From: Aciditerrimonas ferrireducens
GTDB taxonomy: Bacteria > Actinomycetota > Acidimicrobiia > Acidimicrobiales > UBA8190
Direction: 5' to 3'
NCBI RefSeq assembly: GCF_023130475.1
Contig: NZ_JAKHEX010000016.1
Span: 1 to 61,959, forward strand
DNA: 61,959 bases
Under the pieces are notes generated by a model. The model did not search any database. It was not told where the DNA came from and saw only the letters and a list, made by a program, of their open reading frames with translations. How positions within the stretch are numbered: position 1 is the first letter of the stretch; each line of letters starts with the position of its first letter. A program made the position numbers and the translations under genes. Of this stretch, positions 26,198-34,728 are shown in pieces.

Positions 26198-27756
26198 GCA
26201 CCCCGGGGTCCCTGGCCGCCAGCCACACCGCCTTGGACGGTGAGGCCCTGGCCCACCTCCAGCGCCTCCTCGGGGCCTGGGGCGCCCTCGCGGACCTGTC
26301 CTTCTCGGACCTCCTGCTCCTCGTGCCGGTGCGGGGGGCGGAGGGCGAGGGAGCCCAGCTGGTGGTCCTGGGCCAGATCCGGCCGACCACCGCCTCGACC
26401 GTCCTCCCCGGGGACCTCGTGGGCAGCTTGCTGGCAGCCGAGGACTGGCCGGTGGTGGCCGAGGCCCTCACCAGCCGGGAGATCTGCTCGGCCACCGGCC
26501 CCCTGCCCGTGCCCGAGGGGGCTTTGCTGGTCTCCAGCATGGGCCTGGCCGAGACCGGCGAGCTGCCCCCCGTGCCCGAGGAGGTCCGCCTCGAGGCCGT
26601 GCCGGTCTGCCTGGCCGGCCGGCCGGTGGCGGCGATGGTCCGGATCACCCCGATCGAGCACCGGCGGCGTTCGGGTCGCCTCGAGCGGGTCTACCGCGGC
26701 CTCTACGACCGGCTGGCGGCCATGGTGGCCGAGGGGACGTACCCGGCACCGGGTCAGGAGGCCCTCGGGGAGGACGCCCCCCGGGTGGGGGACGGGCTGC
26801 TGCTGGTCGACGCGGACGGCCGGGTGGTGTTCTCCTCGCCGAACGCCATGAGCGCCCTGCACCGCATGGGGGTCACGGCCGTGCCCGAGGGGCACCGCCT
26901 GGGCGAACTGGGGGTGGACGACACCGCGGTCAGTCGAGCCCTGGCGAGCGGCCGACCGGTCATCGAGGAGGTCGAACGCCGACCGGACGTCATCGTGCTG
27001 CTCCACTGCACCCCGCTGCTCGCCGAGGGGGACGTCACGGGGGCCATGGTGCTGGTCCGGGACGTCACCGACCTCCGGCGACGGGACCGGCTGCTGCTCT
27101 CGAAGGACGCCGCCATCCGCGAGGTCCACCACCGGGTGAAGAACAACCTCCAGACCATCTCGTCCCTCCTCAGCCTCCAGGCCCGCCGGCTCGAGCCCGG
27201 CCGGGGCCAGGAGGCCTTGCGGGAGGCCGAGCGGCGGGTCCGGTCGATCGCCGTGGTCCACGAGGTCCTCTCCCGAGAGCCGGGCGAGGAGGTGCCCTTC
27301 GACGAGATCGTGGCCTCCTTGGTCCGCATGGCCGAGGACTCGGCCACCGGGGACCACCGGGTGGCGATCGAGGTGAGCGGGGACCTGGGAGCGGTGCCGG
27401 CCGACGTCGCCACCCCCTTGGCGGTGGTGCTTGCCGAGCTGCTCCAGAACGCCGTCGAGCACGCCTTCCGCTCCGGGGAGCAGGGCCCCGGCCGGGTCGA
27501 GGTGGACCTCGGCGCCCAGGCCGGGCGGCTGCACGTCCGGGTGGTCGACGACGGGCAGGGCCTGCCGGTGGGCTTCTCGATCGAGGACACCACCAGCCTG
27601 GGGCTCTCCATCGTCCGGAGCCTCGTCACCAGCCAGCTCGGGGGCACCATCGAGATGCGAAGCCCGGCCAGCACCCAGCCGGCGGGCGCCGGGCCGGGCA
27701 GCGGGCCGGGCACCGAGGTGGTCATCGACGTGCCCCTCGGGGGCCCGGCCGGCTGA
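26194..27756 (+). CDS. pdtaS: PdtaS-like soluble sensor histidine kinase
   Basis: No membrane segment is present. An N-terminal GAF-like domain (about residues 1-160) and a PAS domain (VGDGLLLVDADGRVVFSSPNA, about 195-290) lead to a HisKA_2 dimerisation region with the phospho-acceptor in REVHHRVKNNLQTISSLL. The HATPase domain has LAELLQNAVEHAF and VVDDGQGLPVGF. This is the architecture of PdtaS, which signals to an ANTAR-type regulator (PdtaR). PdtaR is not in the window. A whiB1-like gene is nearby, as in mycobacteria, which supports the assignment. It overlaps the PHP gene by 4 bp. Confidence 0.88.
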   Translation: MSTPGSLAASHTALDGEALAHLQRLLGAWGALADLSFSDLLLLVPVRGAEGEGAQLVVLGQIRPTTASTVLPGDLVGSLLAAEDWPVVAEALTSREICSATGPLPVPEGALLVSSMGLAETGELPPVPEEVRLEAVPVCLAGRPVAAMVRITPIEHRRRSGRLERVYRGLYDRLAAMVAEGTYPAPGQEALGEDAPRVGDGLLLVDADGRVVFSSPNAMSALHRMGVTAVPEGHRLGELGVDDTAVSRALASGRPVIEEVERRPDVIVLLHCTPLLAEGDVTGAMVLVRDVTDLRRRDRLLLSKDAAIREVHHRVKNNLQTISSLLSLQARRLEPGRGQEALREAERRVRSIAVVHEVLSREPGEEVPFDEIVASLVRMAEDSATGDHRVAIEVSGDLGAVPADVATPLAVVLAELLQNAVEHAFRSGEQGPGRVEVDLGAQAGRLHVRVVDDGQGLPVGFSIEDTTSLGLSIVRSLVTSQLGGTIEMRSPASTQPAGAGPGSGPGTEVVIDVPLGGPAG

Positions 27757-27771
27757 GGGGCCGACCGGGGG

Positions 27772-28466
27772 TCAGCTCGCCGAGCTGCCAGGGCCCTGGG
27801 GACCCAGGTCGGCGAAGCGGTAGCCCACGCCCCGGACGGTGTGGATCCACCGGGGGTTCGCCGGGCTGTCCTCCAGCTTCAGGCGCAGGCGCCGGACGTG
27901 CTCGGTCACGGCAGGAGCTCCTCTCGGGTGAAGACCTGGTCGGGGTTGGCGGCCAGGAACGCCAGGAGGTCGAACTCCTTCGGGGTCAGCTCGATGGGCT
28001 TGCCCGCCTTCGTGACCCGGTGGGTGTGCCGGTCGACGACCAGGTCGCCGTGCTCGATCCGCCCGCTGGCCGGCTGGGGCTGACCCCGGCGGAGGACCGC
28101 CCGGATCCGAGCCTCGAGCTCGGGCAGGGAGAAGGGCTTCACGATGTAGTCGTCGGCCCCCAGGTCCAGCAGGCGGATCCGTTCCTGCTCCTCGGACCGG
28201 CCGGTCAGGACGATGACCGGCAGGGCGCTGTCCCGACGGAGGCGCAGCAGGACGTCCTCGCCGTCGAGCCCCGGCAGGCCCAGGTCCAAAAGGACCAGGT
28301 CGTAGCGGCCCAGGCTGGCCTCCCGGAGGGTGCCCGGCCCGTCGGTCGCTTCCCCGACCCGGTACCCGAAGCGCTGCAGGAACAGTCGGGTGGCTGTCCG
28401 GCTGCCCGGATCGTCCTCGGCGATGAGGATCGCCGGGTTCTGGCGAGAGGCGCTCATCTGGGCCAC
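27772..28466 (-). pseudogene. OmpR-type response regulator broken in its DNA-binding domain
   Basis: The receiver domain is complete (ILIAEDDPGSR, phospho-Asp in LVLLDLGLPGLDG, LTGR, Lys in YIVKPF). The winged helix begins well (IELTPKEFDLLAFLAANPDQVFTREELL) but stops at TGA 27908-27906. In another frame, the rest of the domain continues as VTEHVRRLRLKLEDSPANPRWIHTVRGVGYRF up to a stop at 27774-27772. About 14-15 residues of the transactivation loop region are missing between the two parts, so an internal out-of-frame deletion has split the gene. The remaining 186-aa product could act as a receiver only. A GAGGTGG ribosome site precedes the ATG. It lies tail to tail with pdtaS. Confidence 0.85.
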
Positions 28467-28913
28467 CTCAGGGTCCGCTCCACTGGGCTCGCTCCCTTCC
28501 CGCTACGCCGACACCGTGTGCCCATGGACCGGCCACCCCTCCGTGGTCGCGGCCGCCCCGGCATCAGGGGTGCCTGCGGTCGACCGACCCCACCCCGACC
28601 CGCAGGCTCCGACAGCAGCCCACCATAGGCGATCAGCGTCGAAAACGCTCGTGACGCCTCATGGCTCCTCGAGGCCCTTGGCGTCCTCGCTGGTCGCCCT
28701 CCTTGCCCCCCGACGCTTCTCGGCTCGCCACCCCGGGGTGCGGACGGTCGCGGCTCGCACGGCTGGCATCGGCGGTCCGAGCCGTGCCAGCATGCGCACC
28801 GTGGAGGGGGAAGGGCGCGTGAGCGCCGCCACGAGCTGGTCCGACCGTCGGTTGGGGAGGGGCTTGGGAAAGCTGCGGGGTGGCTCGCCGGCGCGGCCGG
28901 GACGGATCGTCGC
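28467..28913. other. Gap between the broken regulator and whiB
   Basis: I find no gene with family resemblance, no convincing hairpin and no repeat in these 447 bp. The composition is slightly less GC-rich than its surroundings. It holds the upstream region of the response regulator and the 3' side of whiB. Decayed coding sequence is possible but not shown. Confidence 0.5.
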
Positions 28914-29204
28914 TCAGGAGGCTCGGCGGCGGGCGGCCAGCCAGCTCTTGCGCAGCTTGCGGCGCTCCTCCTCGGAGGTGCCACCCCAGATGCCCGACTC
29001 CTGGTTCGTGGCCAGCGCGAACTCCAGGCAGGGCTCGATGGCAGCGCAGGTCTGGCAGACCCGCTTGGCTGCCTCGATCTGTTCGACTGCCGGGCCGGTG
29101 GTGCCCACCGGGAAGAACAGGTCGGGCTCGGTGTGGCGGCACGCGGCGTGCTTCCGCCAGTCGTCCGCATCCCACTCCACAGCCCGGTTCCACGTGAGTG
29201 CCAC
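28914..29204 (-). CDS. WhiB1-like Fe-S transcription factor
   Basis: WhiB protein of 96 aa with the four cluster ligands C22, C50, C53 and C59 (spacing C-x27-C-x2-C-x5-C), the GIWGG turn at 71-75, and the basic tail SEEERRKLRKSWLAARRR that contacts DNA. FFPVG after the first Cys is typical of WhiB1. It binds an NO-sensitive [4Fe-4S] cluster and works with the primary sigma factor. GTG 29204 is the start, because AGGAGG lies exactly 6 bp upstream; a TTG at 29219 would place that site inside the gene. Its closeness to the PdtaS-type kinase repeats mycobacterial gene order. Confidence 0.93.
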   Translation of the reverse strand: MALTWNRAVEWDADDWRKHAACRHTEPDLFFPVGTTGPAVEQIEAAKRVCQTCAAIEPCLEFALATNQESGIWGGTSEEERRKLRKSWLAARRRAS

Positions 29205-29307
29205 GGAGCGCCTCCTCAAGCTGTCCCCATCGTCGTGGCACGCGGTCGCTTGTGCACCAGGTCACAAGACTGGCCACGGCAGTTGACCGTCTGATCGACT
29301 CGGCCTC

Positions 29308-30240
29308 GTGAACATACTCCCGAGCTGGTCCGACTGCAAGGGGCGTGAGCAGGGAAGATCGGGCGGGCGGCCCGTGGTCCTCGCTCACCGCGGCCTCCTG
29401 CGGGGGCGGGCGGGCCAGCCGGCGGGGCAGGACCCCCCGGAGAACAGCCTGGCTGCCTTCGAGCAGGTGGCGAACGCCGCGGCCAGCGGGGTGGCCGGGG
29501 TGGAGCTCGACGCTCGGCTGAGCGCCGACGGGGTGGTGATGGTCCACCACGACCCCCAGCTGGCCGACGGTCGGCTCCTCGCCGAGGTGCCCGCCGCCGA
29601 CCTGCCCCCAGGCGTCCCGACCCTCCGGGCGGCCCTGGCAGCCCTTCGGGGTCGACTGGTCGACGTGGAGGTGAAGGCCTCGCCGCTCGAGCTCGGGCCC
29701 GAGTCGACCGCCGCCCTGGTGCGCGCCGTGGTGGCCTGCTTGGCCGAGGCCCGCCGGGAGGTGCTCGTCCGGCCCGGGCCCGGCCCGGCCCCCGACCCTG
29801 GCCCCGTCCCCGACCCAGGCCCCGTCCCCGACCCGGCGGCCAGCTGGCTGCTCAGCTGCTTCTGGCCCGAGGCCTTGGAGGCCCTGGGGGCGGCCGCGGC
29901 TGAGGCCGACCTGCCCGTGGCCCGGGGCTGGCTCCTTCGACCTGGCCTGGAGGCCACCGCGCTCCTCGGGCGGGCCGAGGCCCTCGGGGCCACGTGGGTG
30001 CTGCCCTTCGTCGAGGACCTGGACCCGGTCGCGGTGGCCGCTGCCCAGGAGGCCGGTTTCGGGGTGATGACCTGGACGGTCCTGCCCGGCCCGGCGCTTG
30101 GGGCCTGCCTGACGGCAGGGGTCGACGGGGTGATCGCCGACGAGGCCCTGGCGGTGGCGGCCGAGGTCCGGGCGGTGACGGGGCCCCCTTCCAGCGGATT
30201 GGTCGAGCCGGGGGGTCTTCGGGAACAATCGCGCCCATGA
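29308..30240 (+). CDS. Glycerophosphodiester phosphodiesterase family protein
   Basis: GDPD TIM-barrel motifs are visible: LAHRGLLRG...PPENSLAAFEQV (catalytic His and Glu), VELDARLSADGVVMVHHDP (second His) and DVEVKASPL. Such enzymes release glycerol 3-phosphate from lipid headgroups. The barrel is interrupted by a proline-rich insert of repeated PDPGPV units (about residues 155-175), probably a loop. No signal peptide is seen, so it is likely cytosolic. The start is uncertain: GTG 29308 is used, but a GTG at 29374 lies right before the conserved VLAHRG. The stop overlaps etfB by 4 bp. Confidence 0.83.
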   Translation: MNILPSWSDCKGREQGRSGGRPVVLAHRGLLRGRAGQPAGQDPPENSLAAFEQVANAAASGVAGVELDARLSADGVVMVHHDPQLADGRLLAEVPAADLPPGVPTLRAALAALRGRLVDVEVKASPLELGPESTAALVRAVVACLAEARREVLVRPGPGPAPDPGPVPDPGPVPDPAASWLLSCFWPEALEALGAAAAEADLPVARGWLLRPGLEATALLGRAEALGATWVLPFVEDLDPVAVAAAQEAGFGVMTWTVLPGPALGACLTAGVDGVIADEALAVAAEVRAVTGPPSSGLVEPGGLREQSRP

Positions 30241-31010
30241 ACGTGGTCGTGTGCGCCAAGCAGATCCCCGACCCCGCCGCGCCCCCGGCGCTGGACCCCG
30301 AGCGGCACACCCTGGTCCGGGACGGCAAGCTGATCCTGGACGACTCCGACGCCTACGGGGTCGAGATGGGGCTGCAGCTGGCCGGGGACGACGGCGAGGT
30401 GACCCTGGTCTCGATGGCCCCGAACGGTGAGGTCTCGGGCCTGCGGACCGCCCTGGCCATGGGGGCCGCCAAGGCCATCTTGGTGAGCGACGAGGCCCTG
30501 CGGGGCACCGACGCCCTCGGGACGGCCAAGGTGCTGGCCAAGGCCATCGAGCGGGTCAACCCCGACCTGGTGATCGCGGCCACCGAGTCCACCGACGGCT
30601 ACACCGGCACGACGCCGGTCCAGCTGGCCGAGCTGCTCGGACTGCCCTCGGTGACCTTCGCGAAGAAGGTGACTGTGGAGGGCGGCAAGGTCCGGGTCGA
30701 GCGGCAGACCGAGGCCGGCTACGACGAGGTGGAGTGCCCCCTGCCGTGCGTGGTGACGGTGACCGCCGGGGTCGTGGAGCCCCGGTACCCGTCGTTCAAG
30801 GGGATCATGGCCGCGAAGTCCAAGCCGGTCGAGCAGCTGACCGTGGCCGACCTGGGCCTCTCGCCGGACGAGGTCGGCTTCGGCGGGGCCCGGCAGGAGA
30901 TCGTGTCGGTGGTCCCCGCCGAGGAGCGGGGGGCCGGCGAGATCGTGACCGACGAGGGCGACGCCCACGAGCGGATCATCCAGTTCCTGGAGCAGCTGAA
31001 GCTGATCTGA
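30237..31010 (+). CDS. etfB: Electron transfer flavoprotein beta subunit
   Basis: Beta subunit, 257 aa, with MNVVVCAKQIPDP at the start, the AMP-site region GATESTDG-like VIAATESTDGYTGTTPVQLAELL, and RQTEAGYDEVECPLPCVVTVTAGV. Together with EtfA it accepts electrons from acyl-CoA dehydrogenases and passes them to the quinone pool. The ATG follows AACAAT-N7, a possible leaderless promoter, and overlaps the GDPD stop by 4 bp. etfA follows after 50 bp with its own ribosome site. Confidence 0.96.
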   Translation: MNVVVCAKQIPDPAAPPALDPERHTLVRDGKLILDDSDAYGVEMGLQLAGDDGEVTLVSMAPNGEVSGLRTALAMGAAKAILVSDEALRGTDALGTAKVLAKAIERVNPDLVIAATESTDGYTGTTPVQLAELLGLPSVTFAKKVTVEGGKVRVERQTEAGYDEVECPLPCVVTVTAGVVEPRYPSFKGIMAAKSKPVEQLTVADLGLSPDEVGFGGARQEIVSVVPAEERGAGEIVTDEGDAHERIIQFLEQLKLI

Positions 31011-31060
31011 CGAGGGCCGGGCCGCCAGGGGGTGGCCGGCGAGGAGGAGACGGGACAGTC

Positions 31061-32032
31061 ATGGCGATCGACACCATCTGGGTGCTGGCCGAGCAGCAGG
31101 ACGGCGCCCCGGTCCCCACGGCCCTGGAGCTGCTGACCCAGGCGCGGGCGATGGCGGGGACGGTGAAGGCGGTGACCTGGGGCGGCGGGGCCGAGGGCCT
31201 GGCCGGCACCCTCGGGGAGTACGGCGCCCAGGTCGTCTACGACCTGGGAGACCTCGGCGGCAAGCTGCCCGGTCCGCTGGTGGCCGCGGCCCTGGCCGAG
31301 CGGGTCCGCTCGGGGGACCAGCCCGACGCAATCTTCGTGCCCACCACCTACGACGGCCGGGACATCGCCGGGCGCCTCTCGGCCCGCCTGGACGTGCCGG
31401 TCCTGACGAACGTCGTGGGCCTGGTGGAGGAGAACGGGGAGCTGCGCTCCGAGCACGCCGTCTTCGGTGGCACCCAGATCGTGACCGCCCGCTTCACCGG
31501 GGCGCGGCCGGGCATCTTCGTCATCCGGGCGAAGTCCTTCCCGGCCGAGTCGGCGGGTGGCGGCCCGGCGAGCGTCGAGACCCTCACCGTGCCCGAGGTC
31601 GGGGCGGTGTCGGCGGCCAGCGTGCAGCAGCGCCACGTGGAGGAGCGCAGCGGCCCGAAGCTCGACGAGGCCGACGTGGTGGTCTCCGGTGGCCGGGGCC
31701 TCGGGGCGGCCGAGCACTACGCCCTGGTCGAGGAGCTGGCCCGCCTGCTCCACGGGGCGGCCGGGGCCAGCCGGGCCATCGTGGACGCCGGCTGGGTGCC
31801 CTACTCGCACCAGGTCGGCCAGACCGGCAAGACGGTCAAGCCGACCCTCTACATCGCCTGCGGCATCTCCGGGGCGACCCAGCACCTGGTGGGCATGAAG
31901 GGCGCCAAGCACATCATCGCCATCAACAAGGACCCCGAGGCCCCCATCTTCTCGGTGGCCGACCTCGGGATCGTGGGTGACGTCCACAAGGTCCTGCCGA
32001 AGCTCATCGAGGCCCTGAAGGCCCGCAGCTGA
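31061..32032 (+). CDS. etfA: Electron transfer flavoprotein alpha subunit
   Basis: Alpha subunit of 323 aa. The C-terminal FAD domain shows [41 protein letters not shown] and [21 protein letters not shown], all diagnostic. A GAGGAGGA ribosome site lies upstream of ATG 31061. It forms the heterodimer with EtfB and would collect electrons from beta-oxidation, including the breakdown of acyl-CoAs made by the box and icmF pathways in this window. The 3' end faces the convergent SCO1664-type gene 24 bp away, with a short GGGCCC repeat between them. Confidence 0.96.
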   Translation: MAIDTIWVLAEQQDGAPVPTALELLTQARAMAGTVKAVTWGGGAEGLAGTLGEYGAQVVYDLGDLGGKLPGPLVAAALAERVRSGDQPDAIFVPTTYDGRDIAGRLSARLDVPVLTNVVGLVEENGELRSEHAVFGGTQIVTARFTGARPGIFVIRAKSFPAESAGGGPASVETLTVPEVGAVSAASVQQRHVEERSGPKLDEADVVVSGGRGLGAAEHYALVEELARLLHGAAGASRAIVDAGWVPYSHQVGQTGKTVKPTLYIACGISGATQHLVGMKGAKHIIAINKDPEAPIFSVADLGIVGDVHKVLPKLIEALKARS

Positions 32033-32056
32033 GGCCGGGCCCGCGCGCCAGGGCCC

Positions 32057-32866
32057 TCACACCAGGGGCCAGGGGTAGGGCCGGCGCCGGGAGTCCGGGG
32101 ACGGGAGGCGTCCCCGGGCCAGCAGCTGGCGGATGCGCCGGACCAAGGCGGCTCGCTCCTCCGGTTCCAGGAGGTCGCCGAGCAGCTCGAGGTGGCGCTG
32201 CGTCGGAGGGTCGGCCCGGCGTCGGCCGGTCAGGGCGGCGAGCAGCCGGGCCAGGGGTTCCCGGAGGTCCTCAGGGAGCTCCTGGCCGGCGAACTCCCAG
32301 ATGACCGTCCGGAGCTTCGGCTCGGCGTGGAAGCAGAGGCCGTTGTCGATGGCCCACAGGGTGCCGCTCGGCTCGGCCAGCACGTGGCCGGCCTTGCGGT
32401 CCGCGTTGTTCGCCACGACGTCGAAGGCGGCGAGTGCTCGGAGGCGTTCCTGCTGGGCCGGCTGCTCGACCAGCGTGAAGTAGTGCTCCGCGAAGTCGGC
32501 CGGGACGAAGCGCTGGAGGGAACCGGGACCGAATGGGGCGTCGACCCGTTCGACGGTCTCGGGCACCAGGCCCAGGCCGAGGAGTTCTGACAGCAGATAG
32601 GCGGCCACCTCCCGGCGGTGGATGCCCGGGGGGAAGTCCCAGAGGGGCCGCTCCCCTTCGGCCGGCTTGTAGACCGCGGGGACCACGAGGGGGCCCTGCC
32701 GGCAGAGCACCACGAAGGCCTGGTTCGAGCTGTCGGCCAGCCGACCCACCAGCTCCACCTCCCCGGCGCCGAGGGCCGCCAGGCGAGCATCGACCTCCGC
32801 CTCGGCCGCCGTCGCGGCCACGGCGATCAGTTCGTCGGTGGACGATGGCCGTTGGTCCTGGGGCAT
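32057..32866 (-). CDS. SCO1664-family kinase-fold protein
   Basis: The 269-aa protein resembles the SCO1664 family, which is related to phosphatidylinositol-3/4-kinase-like folds. It includes [17 protein letters not shown] near the N-terminus (a Lys that would bind phosphate), [16 protein letters not shown] as the catalytic-loop-like segment and [11 protein letters not shown] as the metal-binding segment. Activity is unproven in the family. It is the last gene of a conserved actinobacterial trio (histidine phosphatase, DUF3090, SCO1664-like). It overlaps the DUF3090 gene by 40 bp, starting at ATG 32866. Confidence 0.85.
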   Translation of the reverse strand: MPQDQRPSSTDELIAVAATAAEAEVDARLAALGAGEVELVGRLADSSNQAFVVLCRQGPLVVPAVYKPAEGERPLWDFPPGIHRREVAAYLLSELLGLGLVPETVERVDAPFGPGSLQRFVPADFAEHYFTLVEQPAQQERLRALAAFDVVANNADRKAGHVLAEPSGTLWAIDNGLCFHAEPKLRTVIWEFAGQELPEDLREPLARLLAALTGRRRADPPTQRHLELLGDLLEPEERAALVRRIRQLLARGRLPSPDSRRRPYPWPLV

Positions 32867-33321
32867 GCGTGGCCGGAGGGGTCGATGGGCCCGCCGCAGA
32901 GGGGGCAGGGGGGGCGGCCGGCCTCCACGAGACGGGTGGCCCGGACGGCGAAGGCCGCGGCCTGCTCCCGCGTGACGGTGAACCGGGCCGCGTCGCCCTC
33001 CTCGTCCTCGGGGACCAGCTCCTCGGCGATGAGCACGATGCGGTCCAGCTCGGCGTCGTAGCTCACCCCCATGGTCCCCACCACCCAGTGGGGCTCGACC
33101 GGCTCCTCCACCTCGAGGTCCTCGGGCAGGTGGCCGGGCCGGGGCAGGTCCCGCAGCAGCCGGCCCAGGTACTCGGCGAGGACGGCGACCTGCTGCTTTT
33201 CCACCTTCAGGGTCAAGACGGTCTGCTCCGATCGGCACTGGAGCAAGAAGGTCCGTTGCCCGACCGGCCCGAGGGCGGCCACGGTGAAGCGATCGACGTC
33301 GCCAAGATCCACGGTGCTCAC
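32827..33321 (-). CDS. DUF3090 family protein
   Basis: DUF3090 protein of 164 aa, starting [30 protein letters not shown]-terminal zinc-ribbon-like motif [16 protein letters not shown] is present. The function is unknown. Gene order (phosphatase, DUF3090, SCO1664-like) is conserved in Streptomyces and mycobacteria and implies a shared pathway. The GTG start overlaps the phosphatase stop in a GTGA, and the 3' end overlaps the next gene by 40 bp, a long but plausible overlap. Confidence 0.86.
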   Translation of the reverse strand: MSTVDLGDVDRFTVAALGPVGQRTFLLQCRSEQTVLTLKVEKQQVAVLAEYLGRLLRDLPRPGHLPEDLEVEEPVEPHWVVGTMGVSYDAELDRIVLIAEELVPEDEEGDAARFTVTREQAAAFAVRATRLVEAGRPPCPLCGGPIDPSGHACPRTNGHRPPTN

Positions 33322-33962
33322 GAGAGGCCCAGCTCCCCGAGGTCGCTGGTGGCGTTCAGGCACAAGACGTGCGACATCCCGCCGCCCCGGGCCAGGGCGG
33401 TCACCGAGCAGGGCGAGACCACGAGCCGTTGGAAGAGGTCCAGGGGCACCCCTGCGGTGGCCGCCACCGCCGCCTTGATGGGGTCGGCGTGGGAGACGGC
33501 CACGTAGGACTCGCCCCGGTGCCGCTCAGCCAGGTCGTCCAAGGTGGCCAGGACCCGCTGCTGCATGGCGGCGAAGGACTCGCCCCCGGGGAACCGGAAG
33601 GTGCTGGGCAGGTGCTGGACCGCCTGCCACTCCCGGCGCCGGCGCAGGGCGGCCAACGACGCCCCGGTCCACTCCCCGAAGTCGAGCTCCAGCAGGCCCC
33701 GAAGGGGCCGCACCCGGAGCCCGAGGGCCCGGGCGATGGGCTGGGCGGTCTCCATGGCCCGCTCCAGGGGCGAGGCGTACACCGCGACCGGGGGGCGGCG
33801 CAGCGCCGCCAGGCGCTCGGCAGTGGCCTCGGCCTGGCGGCGGCCCTCGTCGGAGAGGTGCAGCCCCGGGGCCCGCCCCGGCAGCACCTTGCCGGTGGTC
33901 GGAGTCCGACCGTGGCGGACCAGGAAGCAGACGGCATGGGACGCTCGACGACGGGGGGGCAC
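33318..33962 (-). CDS. Histidine phosphatase (phosphoglycerate mutase-like)
   Basis: Histidine-phosphatase fold with the catalytic RHG motif in [10 protein letters not shown] near the N-terminus. Further motifs are [27 protein letters not shown] and the second His in [14 protein letters not shown]. It is a cytosolic phosphatase of unknown substrate, first gene of the DUF3090/SCO1664 trio. Two GTG codons (33968 and 33962) follow a -10 box TACGAT. I list the inner one, because the transcript would start close to it, but the other is possible. It diverges from udgB with only 24 bp between start codons. Confidence 0.88.
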   Translation of the reverse strand: MPPRRRASHAVCFLVRHGRTPTTGKVLPGRAPGLHLSDEGRRQAEATAERLAALRRPPVAVYASPLERAMETAQPIARALGLRVRPLRGLLELDFGEWTGASLAALRRRREWQAVQHLPSTFRFPGGESFAAMQQRVLATLDDLAERHRGESYVAVSHADPIKAAVAATAGVPLDLFQRLVVSPCSVTALARGGGMSHVLCLNATSDLGELGLS

Positions 33963-33986
33963 GAACACGCATCGTACGCTGCGCCC
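33963..33986. promoter_or_regulatory. Overlapping divergent leaderless promoters (phosphatase / udgB)
   Basis: Plus strand: TACGCT (33975-33980), 6 nt, ATG 33987. Minus strand: TACGAT (33976-33971), 8 nt, GTG 33962. The two -10 boxes share bases, so both genes start from the same few base pairs and each -35 region must lie inside the other gene. No ribosome site fits on either side. Confidence 0.6.
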
Positions 33987-34688
33987 ATGGCCCGTCGACT
34001 CCCGCCGGCTGCCTCGCCGGCGCCCGCCGCGCTGGCGGCCCTCCGGGCGGAGGTCGAGTCCTGTCGGGCCTGTCCCCGCCTGGTGGCCCACCGGGAGGAG
34101 GTGGCCCGCCAGCGCCGCCGGGCCTTCGCCGACCAGCCCTACTGGGGTCGGCCCGTGCCCGGCTTCGGGGACCCCTCGGCCCGCATCGTCCTCGTCGGCC
34201 TGGCCCCGGCGGCCCACGGGGCGAACCGGACCGGCCGGATGTTCACCGGGGACCGCTCCGGGGACTGGCTCGTCGCTGCCCTGCACCGGGCCGGGCTGGC
34301 CAACCAGCCGACGAGCGTGGCCGCCGACGACGGCCTGGAGCTTCGCGACGCCTACGTCACCGCCGTGTGCCGCTGCGCCCCGCCGGCCAACCGCCCGACC
34401 CCGGCGGAACTGGCAGCCTGCCGGCCCTTCCTCCGCCGCGAACTGGCCCTCCTGCCAAGGGCCAGGGTGCTGCTCGCCCTGGGGGGCATCGCCTGGGCGG
34501 CCCTGGCCGCCGAGGCCGGCTGCCGGCCCCGGCCCCGCTTCGGCCACGGCGCTGCCCACCGCCTACCCGACGGGCGCTGGCTGCTCGGCTCCTACCACCC
34601 CAGCCAGCAGAACACCTTCACCGGCCGGCTCACCGCGGCCATGCTCGACGAGGTCCTCGAGCGAGCCAAGGCCCTGGCCGCGGGCTGA
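33987..34688 (+). CDS. udgB: Uracil-DNA glycosylase, family 5 (UdgB)
   Basis: The 233-aa protein carries the family 5 motif [22 protein letters not shown] and the second motif [16 protein letters not shown]. Cysteines in CRACP and AVCRCAPP, plus a further one, would hold the [4Fe-4S] cluster of this class. It removes uracil and hypoxanthine-type lesions, useful in a GC-rich genome exposed to cytosine deamination. The ATG follows a leaderless-type -10. Another base-excision glycosylase (fpg-like) lies 1.2 kb downstream. Confidence 0.92.
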   Translation: MARRLPPAASPAPAALAALRAEVESCRACPRLVAHREEVARQRRRAFADQPYWGRPVPGFGDPSARIVLVGLAPAAHGANRTGRMFTGDRSGDWLVAALHRAGLANQPTSVAADDGLELRDAYVTAVCRCAPPANRPTPAELAACRPFLRRELALLPRARVLLALGGIAWAALAAEAGCRPRPRFGHGAAHRLPDGRWLLGSYHPSQQNTFTGRLTAAMLDEVLERAKALAAG

Positions 34689-34728
34689 GCGATCCGGTGC
34701 TGCGCGATCCGGTGCTGTGCAGCCCGGT

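Noticed and set aside
23356..27756. A single 1,466-codon protein joining an ATPase and a histidine kinase
   Set aside because: The open frame passes through the 3' part of the first ATPase gene and the whole PHP gene in the wrong frame. It is the result of the frameshift at about 25230 and chance lack of stops, not a fusion.
32037..32056. GGGCCC repeat between etfA and the SCO1664-like gene as a terminator
   Set aside because: The stem is only 6 bp of self-complementary sequence with a GC-rich loop and no U-tract, too weak to call.
34689..34717. Tandem GCGATCCGGTGCTG repeat after udgB as a regulatory site or terminator
   Set aside because: It is a direct repeat without hairpin potential between two convergent genes. 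I see no evidence of function.
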